NCBI RefSeq assembly: GCF_025153455.1
Contig: NZ_JANZNT010000001.1
Span: 1,178,001 to 1,242,000, forward strand
Length of the DNA: 64,000 bases
Origin: Sphingomonas sp. BGYR3
GTDB taxonomy: Bacteria > Pseudomonadota > Alphaproteobacteria > Sphingomonadales > Sphingomonadaceae
Reading direction: 5' to 3'
The position numbers and the translations under genes are program-made. Shown piece by piece: positions 8,566 through 16,740 of this stretch. Numbering within the stretch: position 1 is the first letter of the stretch; each line of letters opens with the position of its first letter. The notes beneath the pieces are model-generated. The model ran no database searches, was not told where the DNA came from, and saw only the letters and a program-made list of their open reading frames with translations.

Positions 8566-9351
8566 TCAGAACGGCAGCCAGCGTTGCTTTTCGCTGAACC
8601 GCATATAGCCGACATTGGCGCCCAGCCGCCATCCGACGCCCAGCCGGATGGGGATCAGCACCGTATCGCCGCGCCGCAGGTAACTCGCCGAAAAGCCGCC
8701 GACGAAATAGACGCGGCCCTCTGCGGCGGGGAATCGCTTATACAGCTGCTGCTGTTCGGCCAGGTTGTAAACCAGCACGAACACCTTGGCCGCATCGCCG
8801 CCAATGTCGAAGCCCACCGACGGCCCGGTCCAGTAAACCGGCGCTTGTCCCAGCTGCTTGTGGCTCATCGTGCCCGAGCCATAGCGCAGGCCGACGACAA
8901 ACGCGCCGCCCGCCTCTCGCCCGGCGATATAGGCGCTGGGCTCGCCCTGATCTTTCAGGATGTTTTCGATGATCCCGGCCAGGCCCTCGGCACCCTTGCC
9001 GAACACGCCCTCGGCCGCGCCGATCAGGTCCTGTTCGCGATAGGTCTTGGTGGTGTCGGCGTCCGCCGTCGTGGTGCCCGCCGGCGCCGTGCCGCTCTGC
9101 GCGCCATAGGGCTGGCCATAGGGGCTGCGGGTGGTGGCATAGGGATCGTCGGTCGGAACGCCGTCCTGCGTCGTCGGCTGGACCGGCGGCGGATTGGTGG
9201 TCGTCACCGGCGGCGGCGACGCGGGGGGCAGCGTGCCGTTCAGGTCCTGATCCATCGCGGTGTTAGGATCGACCGTCGCGATCTGCGCATGCGCAAGACC
9301 CGGCATCGCCAGGCCGATCGCCAGCATGATGCTCAACACAAACCGCTTCAT
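8566..9351 (-). CDS. eipA: DUF1134 / EipA-family envelope protein
   Basis: This 261-residue secreted protein begins with a Sec signal peptide ending in AHAQ at about residue 23. A Pro/Thr-rich low-complexity linker follows at about 40-100. The conserved DUF1134 domain then runs to the C-terminus (VGFDIGGDAAKVFVLVYNL, YFVGGFSASYLRRGDT). EipA of Brucella and Caulobacter is a periplasmic protein important for envelope integrity. The gene stands alone on the minus strand. The low-complexity linker is longer than the minimal domain requires. Confidence 0.88.
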   Translation of the reverse strand: MKRFVLSIMLAIGLAMPGLAHAQIATVDPNTAMDQDLNGTLPPASPPPVTTTNPPPVQPTTQDGVPTDDPYATTRSPYGQPYGAQSGTAPAGTTTADADTTKTYREQDLIGAAEGVFGKGAEGLAGIIENILKDQGEPSAYIAGREAGGAFVVGLRYGSGTMSHKQLGQAPVYWTGPSVGFDIGGDAAKVFVLVYNLAEQQQLYKRFPAAEGRVYFVGGFSASYLRRGDTVLIPIRLGVGWRLGANVGYMRFSEKQRWLPF

Positions 9352-9544
9352 ATCAAAACCCCCGGGTCGGCCAGCATTAACCTTATGCCCGCGCCGCCTG
9401 TCCCGGCAATGAACAGACGACGACCCGAATCGATTTTGCGCTGGATGACCGGATTGCCCGCGAAACGATCGGCCGGACCGACAATGAAATCCCCCGGTTG
9501 ATCAACCCCCTGCCCATCGCTATAGCCCACCGCTCGGCGCATCC

Positions 9545-9634
9545 GGAGACGTGGGTGAGTGGCTGAAACCAACGCTTTGCTAAAGCGTCATACGGGAAAC
9601 CGTATCGAGGGTTCGAATCCCTCCGTCTCCGCCA
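9545..9634 (+). tRNA. tRNA-Ser (GCU)
   Basis: A seven-base acceptor stem GGAGACG pairs with CGTCTCC, and the gene ends with encoded GCCA. The anticodon stem-loop CGCTTTGCTAAAGCG gives anticodon GCU. A long variable arm and the T-arm GGTTCGAATCC are present, as expected for a class II serine tRNA. Confidence 0.96.
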
Positions 9635-9715
9635 CCTCGATCTTCATCGGAAATGGACACCGGCCATCCTGCGCCGGCCGGGCGCAGCTGCCCGGTGCTG
9701 ATCGTTTGGACTAAT

Positions 9716-9736
9716 TTCCTATTGACTCGATAGGAA
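9716..9736. promoter_or_regulatory. Inverted repeat, candidate operator upstream of the small lipoprotein
   Basis: TTCCTAT and ATAGGAA form perfect seven-base arms around a seven-base spacer, in an AT-rich patch about 80 bases before the lipoprotein start. The spacer region contains TTGACT, which could be a -35 element. The binding factor is unknown. Confidence 0.4.
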
Positions 9737-9815
9737 TATGCCATCACTCACGGAATCGGGGCGTAGCGGGGGGTTCTCGCCGCGCGCGCTGCCGCCAATT
9801 TTGATGGGGAATGAC

Positions 9816-10025
9816 ATGATCAAGAAGTTCGGGTTTGCCGCTGCCGCCGCGCTTTCGCTGACGCTGGCCGCTTGTGGCGGGGGTGAAGCGAACGTGGCCG
9901 ATGCCGATGCCAATCTGGTGTCGAACGACGTGGTGCTGGACGAATCGCTGGGCAACGAGCTGAGCATCGACAACGGCGCCTCGATCGATGCGCTGGGCAA
10001 CAGCGGCGACAACATCACCGAATAA
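9816..10025 (+). CDS. Small lipoprotein of unknown function
   Basis: This 69-residue product begins MIKKFGFAAAAALSLTLAAC, a classic lipoprotein signal with lipobox LAAC at residues 17-20 and GGG after the cysteine. The mature part is short, acidic and Asn/Asp-rich, with no recognisable domain. The ATG at 9816 is chosen because GGGGA sits seven bases upstream; in-frame ATGs further upstream would put residues before the signal peptide. A factor-independent terminator follows at 10128. Function unknown. Confidence 0.75.
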   Translation: MIKKFGFAAAAALSLTLAACGGGEANVADADANLVSNDVVLDESLGNELSIDNGASIDALGNSGDNITE

Positions 10026-10127
10026 GCCCGTCCCGCTTATGGGGTTTGCGGCGTGGCCGAATCCGCGCCGCCGATCCCGGGAAACAGGGCTTTGTACAAC
10101 GCCAGAATGCTCCCGGCGTTGCCTTTG

Positions 10128-10155
10128 AAGGCCCGGCCTCGTGCCGGGCCTTTTT
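10128..10155 (+). terminator. Factor-independent terminator
   Basis: AGGCCCGGC and GCCGGGCCT form a strong GC stem with a short loop, followed directly by five T residues. It lies about 100 bases after the small lipoprotein gene and likely ends that transcript. Confidence 0.85.
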
Positions 10156-10286
10156 GACGTGTCCGCGCCGCGGTCGTCACGTCCGTCGCACCTTGGGCAA
10201 GCCGGATTTGGCCGGTGCCAACCAGATGTTGGTCGCATATCCCATCAAATCGGTCGATATTGAACGCTGTAATGGAACAGCGGGAT

Positions 10287-11261
10287 ATGCCGATGACGGT
10301 GCACAGGCTGATCGAACCGGGCGCATGGGGCGCCGACCGGCTGGGACCGCTGGTCACGGCGCTGCGCGATGCGCGCAACCAGTGGCGCGTGCGTCAGGAT
10401 GGCCGCCGCGCGATCAGCCGCTTTCCACAACCGCGTGACGTGCAGCTTGCCGTCGAAACCATTTCCGGCGCGTTGTTTCCCCGCCGTCTGGGCAGCTATT
10501 CGGGCGATCCGGCGACCGAGGACGCGTGGGTCGCGGCAGAGCTGGGTCGCGGTCTTGCGCTGCTGACCGATCAGGTCGCAGCCGAACTGGATTACTGGCA
10601 GGCGGAAACGCCCCACCCCTTTGACCCGGATCAGGCGGAACAGATCGTCGCCCATTTCGCCGAGCATCTGCCCGATGTGCGTGCGGCGATCGACGCGGAT
10701 GTGGAGGCGGCGTTCGCGGGCGATCCGGCGGCACGCAGCGTCGATGAAATCCTGATCAGCTATCCCGGCGCACACGCGATCCTCTATCACCGGCTGGCGC
10801 ATCCGCTGTACAATCTGGGCGCGGTGATCGTGGCGCGCGTGATTTCGGAACTGGCCAATGCCAGAACCGGCATCGATATCCACCCCGGCGCGACGATCGG
10901 CCCCCGGTTCTTCATCGACCATGGCACCGGCGTCGTCATCGGCGAAACAACGGTCATCGGTGCCAATGTCCGGCTGTATCAGCACGTCACGCTGGGCGCG
11001 CGCAGCCCGGCGGCGGCGACCGGCCTGACCCCGCGCGAACGCTTTGCCCGGCACCCGGTGATCGGGGACGATGTGGTCATCTATGCCGGGGCCACGCTGC
11101 TTGGCCGCATCCAGATCGGCGATGGCGCGACGGTCGGCGGCAATGTCTGGCTGCTGGAGGATGTGCCGGCAGGCGCGGTGGTGGTTCAGCCGGGCGCCGT
11201 CCAGCTGGACGGGGAAGCCGCGATCCATGTTGCTGCCGCGCTGAAGGGCGCGCGCGCATGA
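10287..11261 (+). CDS. Serine O-acetyltransferase, EpsC/SrpH type
   Basis: This protein of about 324 residues has an N-terminal helical domain and a C-terminal left-handed beta-helix with hexapeptide repeats. It carries the active-site segment IDIHPGATIG...FIDHGTGVVIGET. It makes O-acetylserine for cysteine synthesis. Length and the N-terminal part fit the EpsC-type enzymes common in alphaproteobacteria. Start candidates are ATGs at 10272, 10287 and 10293; none has a strong ribosome-binding site. The stop overlaps the next gene as ATGA. Confidence 0.9.
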   Translation: MPMTVHRLIEPGAWGADRLGPLVTALRDARNQWRVRQDGRRAISRFPQPRDVQLAVETISGALFPRRLGSYSGDPATEDAWVAAELGRGLALLTDQVAAELDYWQAETPHPFDPDQAEQIVAHFAEHLPDVRAAIDADVEAAFAGDPAARSVDEILISYPGAHAILYHRLAHPLYNLGAVIVARVISELANARTGIDIHPGATIGPRFFIDHGTGVVIGETTVIGANVRLYQHVTLGARSPAAATGLTPRERFARHPVIGDDVVIYAGATLLGRIQIGDGATVGGNVWLLEDVPAGAVVVQPGAVQLDGEAAIHVAAALKGARA

Positions 11262-12025
11262 GCCTGCCCTGGCATCGGGTGCCCCGGCATGATGTGGAGC
11301 CGCGCCCGGTCATCGGCGTCCTGTGCTGCAACGAACGGTTCGACCGGCCGATCCAGTCGGTAGCGAGCCGCTTTATCGAGCCGCTGCACCGCCTGTCCGA
11401 CGTAACCGTGCTGCTGGTCCCGGCCATCACCGATGCGGTGGACATCGCATCGGTCACGGCGCGGCTCGACGGGCTGTTGCTGACGGGATCGCGCAGCCAT
11501 GTCGCCCCCGCGCGCTATGGCATCAACAGCGACGCCTGTGCCGAGCGGCTGGACGTTCAGCGGGACGAAGTGGCCATGCGCCTTGCCGCCCGCATGATCG
11601 AAACGGCCCGGCCGGTGTTTGGCATCTGTCGCGGGCTTCAGGAACTGAACGTGCTGTTCGGCGGGTCGCTGCACCTTGATCTGGGCGAGGGCCGCCATCA
11701 CGGGGTGGAGCGCGACGGCGCGTTCGAGGCGTTGTTCGATCATGCGCACAGCGTCGATCTGGCCGATGGCGGCGTGCTTGCCGGGCTGACCGGCCAGCGG
11801 CGGCTGACGGTCAATTCCGTGCATCGTCAGGGGATCGACCGGCTGGGCGAAGGGCTGGCCATCGAAGCGACGGATCCGGAGGACGGCCTGATCGAGGCAT
11901 TTCATGCCCGGCCCTGCGGTGCAGAGGTGCTGGCGGTGCAATGGCACCCCGAATGGCAGGCCGACGCCCCGGAAAGCGCCCGGTTGTTTCAGCGGATGGG
12001 CGCGTCGCTGCGCCGCGAACTGTAA
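11258..12025 (+). CDS. Class I glutamine amidotransferase-like gamma-glutamyl hydrolase (peptidase C26)
   Basis: This 255-residue protein has the nucleophile elbow FGICRGLQELN with catalytic cysteine, and the histidine-glutamate pair in VQWHPEWQ. This is the C26/PuuD arrangement, in which gamma-glutamyl-GABA or similar gamma-glutamyl amides are hydrolysed. It starts within the stop of the acetyltransferase gene (ATGA) and is followed after 11 bases by a symporter gene. No other Puu pathway gene is nearby, so the exact substrate is open. Confidence 0.88.
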   Translation: MSLPWHRVPRHDVEPRPVIGVLCCNERFDRPIQSVASRFIEPLHRLSDVTVLLVPAITDAVDIASVTARLDGLLLTGSRSHVAPARYGINSDACAERLDVQRDEVAMRLAARMIETARPVFGICRGLQELNVLFGGSLHLDLGEGRHHGVERDGAFEALFDHAHSVDLADGGVLAGLTGQRRLTVNSVHRQGIDRLGEGLAIEATDPEDGLIEAFHARPCGAEVLAVQWHPEWQADAPESARLFQRMGASLRREL

Positions 12026-12036
12026 GGATCGACAGG

Positions 12037-13344
12037 ATGGCACAGGCGAACCCGGCCGCGGGGTTGAGGGGTAATTTCGGGCTTCAGGTGCTGATCGGTC
12101 TGGCCATCGGCCTGTTGCTGGGGTTTTTCGCGCGCGGGCTGGGCGATGGCAATGCGCTGGCAGAGGCGATGCGCACCATCGGCACGATCTTTGTTCAGTT
12201 GCTGAAGGCGCTGGTGCCGCCCATCGTGGTCACGGCCATCATCGCATCGGTCGCCGCGCTGCGGACGCTGAACAATGCCGGGCGGCTGGTCGCGGCAACG
12301 CTCGGCTGGTTCGCGATCACGGCCTTTACCGCGGTCCTGATCGGCATTGTGCTGGGCATCGTGCTTGAACCGGGCCTGCGGGCAGGTGTCGATATCGCCG
12401 CGGCAAAGGCGCCGACGACGACCGGATCGTGGCTCGATTTCCTGAAGGGGATCGTGCCGGGCAACGCCCTTGGCCTGACCGCATCGACCAGTCTGAAGGA
12501 TGGCGCCGCCACCACCGCGCTCGGGTTCAACGTGCTGCAACTGATCGTCATCGCCGTGGCGCTGGGCGCGGCGGCGGTCGCAGTCGGCCCGGCGGGCGAA
12601 CCGTTCCTTGCCTTCAACGCCTCGCTTCAGGCGATCGTCCGCCGCCTGCTGTTCTGGGTCATCCGCCTGACGCCCATCGGCACGGCGGCGCTGATCGGCG
12701 ATGCCGTGGCGCGCTATGGCTGGGATGCGCTCGCCTCGCTCGGCTGGTTCGCGCTTGCCGTCTATCTCGGTCTCGCGGCGGTGGCGTTCATCGTCTATCC
12801 GGTCGTGCTGAAAGCCAATGGCCTGTCGCCCATCGCCTTTTATCGCGGGGTCTGGCCTGCGGCTCAGCTGGCCTTTGTCTCCCGCTCGTCGATCGGCACC
12901 CTGCCGGTGACGCAGGAGGTGACGGAGCGCGCGCTGGGCGTGCCCTCCGCCTATGCCGCCTTTGCCGTGCCGCTGGGCGCAACGACCAAGATGGACGGAT
13001 GCGCCGCCATCTATCCCGCCATCGCCGCGATCTTTGTCGCGCAATTCTATGGCATCGCGCTGGGGGTCGAACAGTATCTGCTGATCGTCCTCGTCTCCGT
13101 CCTCGGATCGGCGGCGACGGCGGGGCTGACGGGGGCGGTGGTGATGCTGACCCTCACCCTGTCCACCCTTGGCCTGCCGCTGGAGGGCGTGGGCCTGTTG
13201 CTCGCCATCGATCCCATCCTTGACATGGGCCGCACCGCCGTGAACGTCATCGGTCAGGCGCTGGTGCCGCTGGTGGTATCGAAACGCGCCGGCCTGCTGG
13301 CCGATCGGGAACAGCCATCGGCAGGAACGATGGTCGCCGCCTGA
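12037..13344 (+). CDS. Dicarboxylate/amino acid:cation symporter (DAACS/SDF family)
   Basis: This 435-residue membrane protein shows the re-entrant-loop marks of the glutamate/dicarboxylate symporter family: a serine-rich SRSSIGTLPVT and the following GATTKMDGCAAIYPA, equivalent to the NMDGT motif. Around eight transmembrane segments are visible. It should import dicarboxylates or acidic or small amino acids with Na+ or H+. The ATG is preceded by AAGGATCGACAGG. It probably shares a transcript with the two genes upstream. Confidence 0.9.
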   Translation: MAQANPAAGLRGNFGLQVLIGLAIGLLLGFFARGLGDGNALAEAMRTIGTIFVQLLKALVPPIVVTAIIASVAALRTLNNAGRLVAATLGWFAITAFTAVLIGIVLGIVLEPGLRAGVDIAAAKAPTTTGSWLDFLKGIVPGNALGLTASTSLKDGAATTALGFNVLQLIVIAVALGAAAVAVGPAGEPFLAFNASLQAIVRRLLFWVIRLTPIGTAALIGDAVARYGWDALASLGWFALAVYLGLAAVAFIVYPVVLKANGLSPIAFYRGVWPAAQLAFVSRSSIGTLPVTQEVTERALGVPSAYAAFAVPLGATTKMDGCAAIYPAIAAIFVAQFYGIALGVEQYLLIVLVSVLGSAATAGLTGAVVMLTLTLSTLGLPLEGVGLLLAIDPILDMGRTAVNVIGQALVPLVVSKRAGLLADREQPSAGTMVAA

Positions 13345-13345
13345 T

Positions 13346-13360
13346 CGGTCCGCCGGACCG
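13346..13360. repeat. Small hairpin between symporter and DUF1080 genes
   Basis: CGGTCC and GGACCG flank a three-base loop just upstream of the ribosome-binding site of the next gene. No T-tract follows, so it may only tune expression. Confidence 0.35.
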
Positions 13361-13376
13361 TACAAGGAGAGTGACG

Positions 13377-14042
13377 ATGCGCCTGGCCCTGATCGCTGCC
13401 CTGATCGCCTGTACCCCGGCAACGGCTGCCGCGCCGTCGGCGTGGCGCAGCCTGTCGAACGGCCGCGACTTTGCCGGCTGGTCCGGGTTCAAGGGCGCGC
13501 CGGTGCCGACGAAATGGCGGGTTCAGGACGGCGCCTTTACCCTGGGCCGCGATGGCACGGGCGGCGATCTGGTCACCGCGGACAGTTTCGGGGATTTCGA
13601 GCTGGAACTGGAATGGAAGATTTCCGCCGGGGGTAACAGCGGCATCCTTTATTTCGTGCGCGAACTGGCCGACACGGATCAGACCTATCTGACCGGCCCG
13701 GAAATGCAGGTGCTGGACGATGCCCGCCACGCCGATGGTAAGCTGCCCTCGCACCGCGCCGGTGCGCTCTATGACCTGATCGTCCCCGCATCTGCCGCCG
13801 CCCGGCCGGTGGGTCAGTGGAACAAGGTGCGCATCCTGTCCCGCGACGGGCGGATCGAACACTGGCTAAACGGAAAGCGGGTCGTCGCCACCCGCTATGG
13901 CGATCCCGCCTGGAACCGCAGGGTCGCGGAATCCAAATTCGCCGCCATGCCGCATTTCGCGCGCGAACCGCGGGGCAAGATCGCGCTGCAGGATCACGGC
14001 GACGCCGTGTGGTACCGCAACATCCGTATCCGCACCTTCTGA
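13377..14042 (+). CDS. DUF1080 (3-keto-disaccharide hydrolase-type) secreted protein
   Basis: This 221-residue protein has a Sec signal peptide (LALIAALIACTPATAAA) followed by a concanavalin-like beta-sandwich of the DUF1080 family. Visible marks are WRSLSNGRDFAGWSG, GDFELELEWKISAGGNSGI, a PEMQVLDD segment and the C-terminal IALQDHGDAVWYRNIRIR. Members of this family hydrolyse 3-keto-glycosides. The ATG has AAGGAGA at ideal spacing; a GTG six bases upstream is less well placed. It converges on the glycoside-oxidation locus and has a paralogue at 16737, so it probably belongs to the same pathway. Confidence 0.88.
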   Translation: MRLALIAALIACTPATAAAPSAWRSLSNGRDFAGWSGFKGAPVPTKWRVQDGAFTLGRDGTGGDLVTADSFGDFELELEWKISAGGNSGILYFVRELADTDQTYLTGPEMQVLDDARHADGKLPSHRAGALYDLIVPASAAARPVGQWNKVRILSRDGRIEHWLNGKRVVATRYGDPAWNRRVAESKFAAMPHFAREPRGKIALQDHGDAVWYRNIRIRTF

Positions 14043-14094
14043 CGCAGCGGGCGGCATTGAAACAGCGGGCGACCGTTCGGGGCCGCCCGCTGCG
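14043..14094. terminator. Hairpin between convergent genes
   Basis: Thirteen-base perfect arms (CGCAGCGGGCGGC and its complement) are separated by a 26-base loop. The hairpin lies exactly between the stop of the DUF1080 gene and the stop of the convergent isomerase gene. No T-run follows on either side, so it is only a plausible bidirectional terminator. Confidence 0.5.
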
Positions 14095-14099
14095 CCGGA

Positions 14100-14963
14100 T
14101 CAATAGCCCAGAGCCTTCATCGTGGCATAGCTGAACTCGATGCTGGGGAACTCGTCCGGGCGATAGGGGGTCGCCGCAAAATCGTTCTCGACGAACAGGT
14201 GGCGCACGCCCGCCTTGGCGTTCCGCTTGAAGATCGCGGCAAAATCGATGACGCCGGCACCCACGCTCACCATCACCCCGTCCTTGGTGCGATCCTTGAC
14301 GTGATAGGCGACGATGTCCCCTGCCAGCCGGTCGATCAGCGCATTGACATCCTGGCCCGCGGCAATGGTCCAGAACAGGTCCAGCTCGAACTTCAGTAGC
14401 GCGGGGTCGCGCCCGGCGATCATCAGGTCGTACAGGCTGCGCCCGTCATGCTTCACCGTGAATTCGAAATCATGGTTGTGATAGGCCAGCTGGATGCCCG
14501 CCTTTTTCGACCGCTCGCCAAAACGATTCAGGCCGGTGATCAGCCCGCGCCATGCCGCCGCCTCGCGCAGCGGCGCTTCGGCATAGGGGACGACGATGAC
14601 CGACGCGCCCAGGACGCGCGCGCGCTCGATCACTTGGTCGGGCTGTTCGACGATCTGCTGATAACCGACATGCAGCGACGGCGCGGTCAGGCCCAGCCGG
14701 TCCTGCGTCTTGCGCAGCATGGCCGGGTCCAGCTTGTCATACCCGCCACCGCCATATTCGACCTCGCGATAGCCGATGGCCGCAACCCGCTCCAGCGCAG
14801 CGACCGGATCCTTCTCGAATGCCGCGCGGATGGTGTAAAGCTGAAGCCCGACGCCCTTGATCGCGCCGCCTCCGGTTGCCTGCGAAAAGGCGGCCGGGGC
14901 CAGTGCGGCTGCTCCGCCGACCGCGACGGCCCCGGCCAGCATCTGACGACGTGTGGTGTTCAT
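14100..14963 (-). CDS. Tat-exported sugar isomerase/epimerase-like TIM-barrel protein
   Basis: This 287-residue protein begins with a twin-arginine leader (TTRRQMLAGA, then a hydrophobic stretch ending near AFSQA). It continues as an AP-endonuclease-2/xylose-isomerase-like barrel: GLQLYTIRAAF, AYHNHDFEF, LDLFWTIAAG, AYHVKDRTKDG and LFVENDF. The E/D/H positions are those that bind a divalent metal in this fold. It is the last gene of the minus-strand locus. Family members isomerise, epimerise or dehydrate sugars, including keto-sugars. A periplasmic location matches the dehydrogenases of the locus. The exact reaction is unknown. Confidence 0.85.
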   Translation of the reverse strand: MNTTRRQMLAGAVAVGGAAALAPAAFSQATGGGAIKGVGLQLYTIRAAFEKDPVAALERVAAIGYREVEYGGGGYDKLDPAMLRKTQDRLGLTAPSLHVGYQQIVEQPDQVIERARVLGASVIVVPYAEAPLREAAAWRGLITGLNRFGERSKKAGIQLAYHNHDFEFTVKHDGRSLYDLMIAGRDPALLKFELDLFWTIAAGQDVNALIDRLAGDIVAYHVKDRTKDGVMVSVGAGVIDFAAIFKRNAKAGVRHLFVENDFAATPYRPDEFPSIEFSYATMKALGY

Positions 14964-15009
14964 ATGTCCCTCCCGTTGGACCCGGCCGCCCGGCGGCGCG
15001 GATCAATGA

Positions 15010-15408
15010 TCACTTGGCGGCTTCGGCCTTCAGATAGGCGATGATCGCGGCGCGCTTGTTCGCATCGTTGACGCGGATCACCATCTTGGTGCCCGGAACG
15101 GTCGCCGCAGGATTCGCCAGATACGCGTCCAGCTTTGCCTCGGTCCAGGTGATGCCCGACTTTTTCAGCGCGGGGCTGTAATTGAACCCGGCGACCGATG
15201 CCGCCTTGCGCCCGACCACACCGTTCAGATTGGGGCCGACGCCATTGGCACCGCCCTTGTTCACCGTGTGGCACGCCCGGCACTGGGCGAACGCCGTCTG
15301 GCCCGACTGGCCCGGTTGCGCCTGGGTCGCCCCGCCCTGGCTGGACGCGGTAAAGCCGATGGTCATTGCCGCTGCAATCGCGGCCCCGGAAAGAACGGTC
15401 TTCTTCAT
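15010..15408 (-). CDS. Monohaem class I cytochrome c
   Basis: This 132-residue secreted protein has a Sec leader (about residues 1-22), one CxxCH haem site (CRACH, residues 43-47), the VGPNLNGVVGR segment and a probable axial methionine in GTKMVIRV. The ATG at 15408 has GGAGG upstream and is preferred over the ATG four codons earlier. Its position among GMC/subunit-3 dehydrogenase genes suggests that it accepts electrons from them and passes them to the respiratory chain. Confidence 0.92.
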   Translation of the reverse strand: MKKTVLSGAAIAAAMTIGFTASSQGGATQAQPGQSGQTAFAQCRACHTVNKGGANGVGPNLNGVVGRKAASVAGFNYSPALKKSGITWTEAKLDAYLANPAATVPGTKMVIRVNDANKRAAIIAYLKAEAAK

Positions 15409-15543
15409 GTCTGCCTCCATTCGCGCTGGCCCTCCGCAACCTTGTCCCGGTGCGGCGGGTACAGCCTCAAGTCCTTGTCTTCATTGCGCCGGGTTACGGA
15501 CGCGGGCCTTGCCCTCGCCTGAATATCCCGGTGCCCGCGGGGA

Positions 15544-16740
15544 TCAGTGTCCCCCCTGCCGTGCCAGCCGCTCCACATCGGCCAGCCCGGTCCATTTGTC
15601 ATTGCCCGCCGAATTGGCGATCGCCGCCTGAACGAACGTCATGGTGCGGATGCCATCGGTGATGCCGGGGAACCAGTCGGGCGACCCGGGTGCCGGCGTC
15701 GCGCTTGCCCCGGCATGGATCGACCGGCCGAACGCACGATACAGGTTGGCGAACGCCTCCAGATACCCCTCGGGATGCCCGGATGGGGTGCGCTGGCGCG
15801 CGATGGCCAGCGGGTCCAGCCCCGGCCCGCCTGCGCGCAGCGTCTCGACCGGCCGGTCGTGCCAGCGGATGACGAGCGTGTTCGGCTCCATCTGCCGCCA
15901 TTCCATGCCGCCCGTTTCGCCATAGACGCGGATTTTCAGGCCGTTTTCCTCGCCCGCCGCCACCTGGCTGGTGCGCAGCGTGCCGGTCGCCCCGCCCGCC
16001 AGCCGCATCAGCACGGCGACATCGTCGTCCAGCCTGCGGCCCGGCACATGGATGCTCAGTTGCGCGCTCACTGCCTCGACCGACAGGCCGCTGATATGTT
16101 CGGCCAGCTGAAACGCGTGGGTGCCGATATCGCCGATGCAGCCGCCAAGCCCCGCACGGGCGGGATCGGTGCGCCATTCGGCCTGTTTCTGCCCGTCCGC
16201 ATCGATTGCGGTGGACAGCCAGCCCTGCAGATATTCCACCTCGACCAGCCGGATCCGGCCCAGTTCGCCGCGCGCGATCCGCGCCCGCGCCTCGGCCACC
16301 AGCGGATAACCGCTATAGGTAAAGGCCAGGCCATAGAGCCGCCCGGACCGGGCAACCGCCGCCTCGATCTCCAGCGCTTCGGCCAGGTCGAGCGCCATCG
16401 GCTTTTCGGAAAAAACGTGGAACCCCGCATCCAGCGCGGCAATCGCCGCCGGCTTGTGCAGATGGTTGGGCGTGACGATGGCCAGCGCCTGCATCCGCTG
16501 TTCGGGCGGCAGCGCCCGCTCGCCCGCCAGCATCGCCTCCAGTGTCGGATAGGCGCGGTCCGGCACCACATGGACGGCCGCTGCCGACCGGGTGTTTCGG
16601 GCCGCATCGCTGCTGAATGCCCCGGCGACCAGGTCCCATTCGCCGTCCATCGCGGCGGCGATGCGATGGACCGCGCCAATGAACGCGCCCTCCCCGCCAC
16701 CGACCATGCCGTACCGCAGCCTTGGGGTCGCGCCGCTCAT
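15544..16740 (-). CDS. Gfo/Idh/MocA-family oxidoreductase
   Basis: This 398-residue protein opens with the dinucleotide-binding GMVGGGEGAFIG and has VTPNHLHKPAAIAALDAG followed by the family motif SEKPMAL. The C-terminal substrate domain carries GGCIGDIGTHAFQLAEH with the expected aspartate and histidine. No export signal is seen, so it acts in the cytoplasm. In sugar loci these enzymes reduce or oxidise keto- or inositol-like rings with NAD(P). The start overlaps the stop of the upstream DUF1080 gene as ATGA. Confidence 0.9.
   Translation of the reverse strand: MSGATPRLRYGMVGGGEGAFIGAVHRIAAAMDGEWDLVAGAFSSDAARNTRSAAAVHVVPDRAYPTLEAMLAGERALPPEQRMQALAIVTPNHLHKPAAIAALDAGFHVFSEKPMALDLAEALEIEAAVARSGRLYGLAFTYSGYPLVAEARARIARGELGRIRLVEVEYLQGWLSTAIDADGQKQAEWRTDPARAGLGGCIGDIGTHAFQLAEHISGLSVEAVSAQLSIHVPGRRLDDDVAVLMRLAGGATGTLRTSQVAAGEENGLKIRVYGETGGMEWRQMEPNTLVIRWHDRPVETLRAGGPGLDPLAIARQRTPSGHPEGYLEAFANLYRAFGRSIHAGASATPAPGSPDWFPGITDGIRTMTFVQAAIANSAGNDKWTGLADVERLARQGGH

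Noticed and set aside
8382..8597. Plus-strand small open frame in the gap before eipA.
   Set aside because: It lacks a ribosome-binding site and codon character and overlaps eipA.
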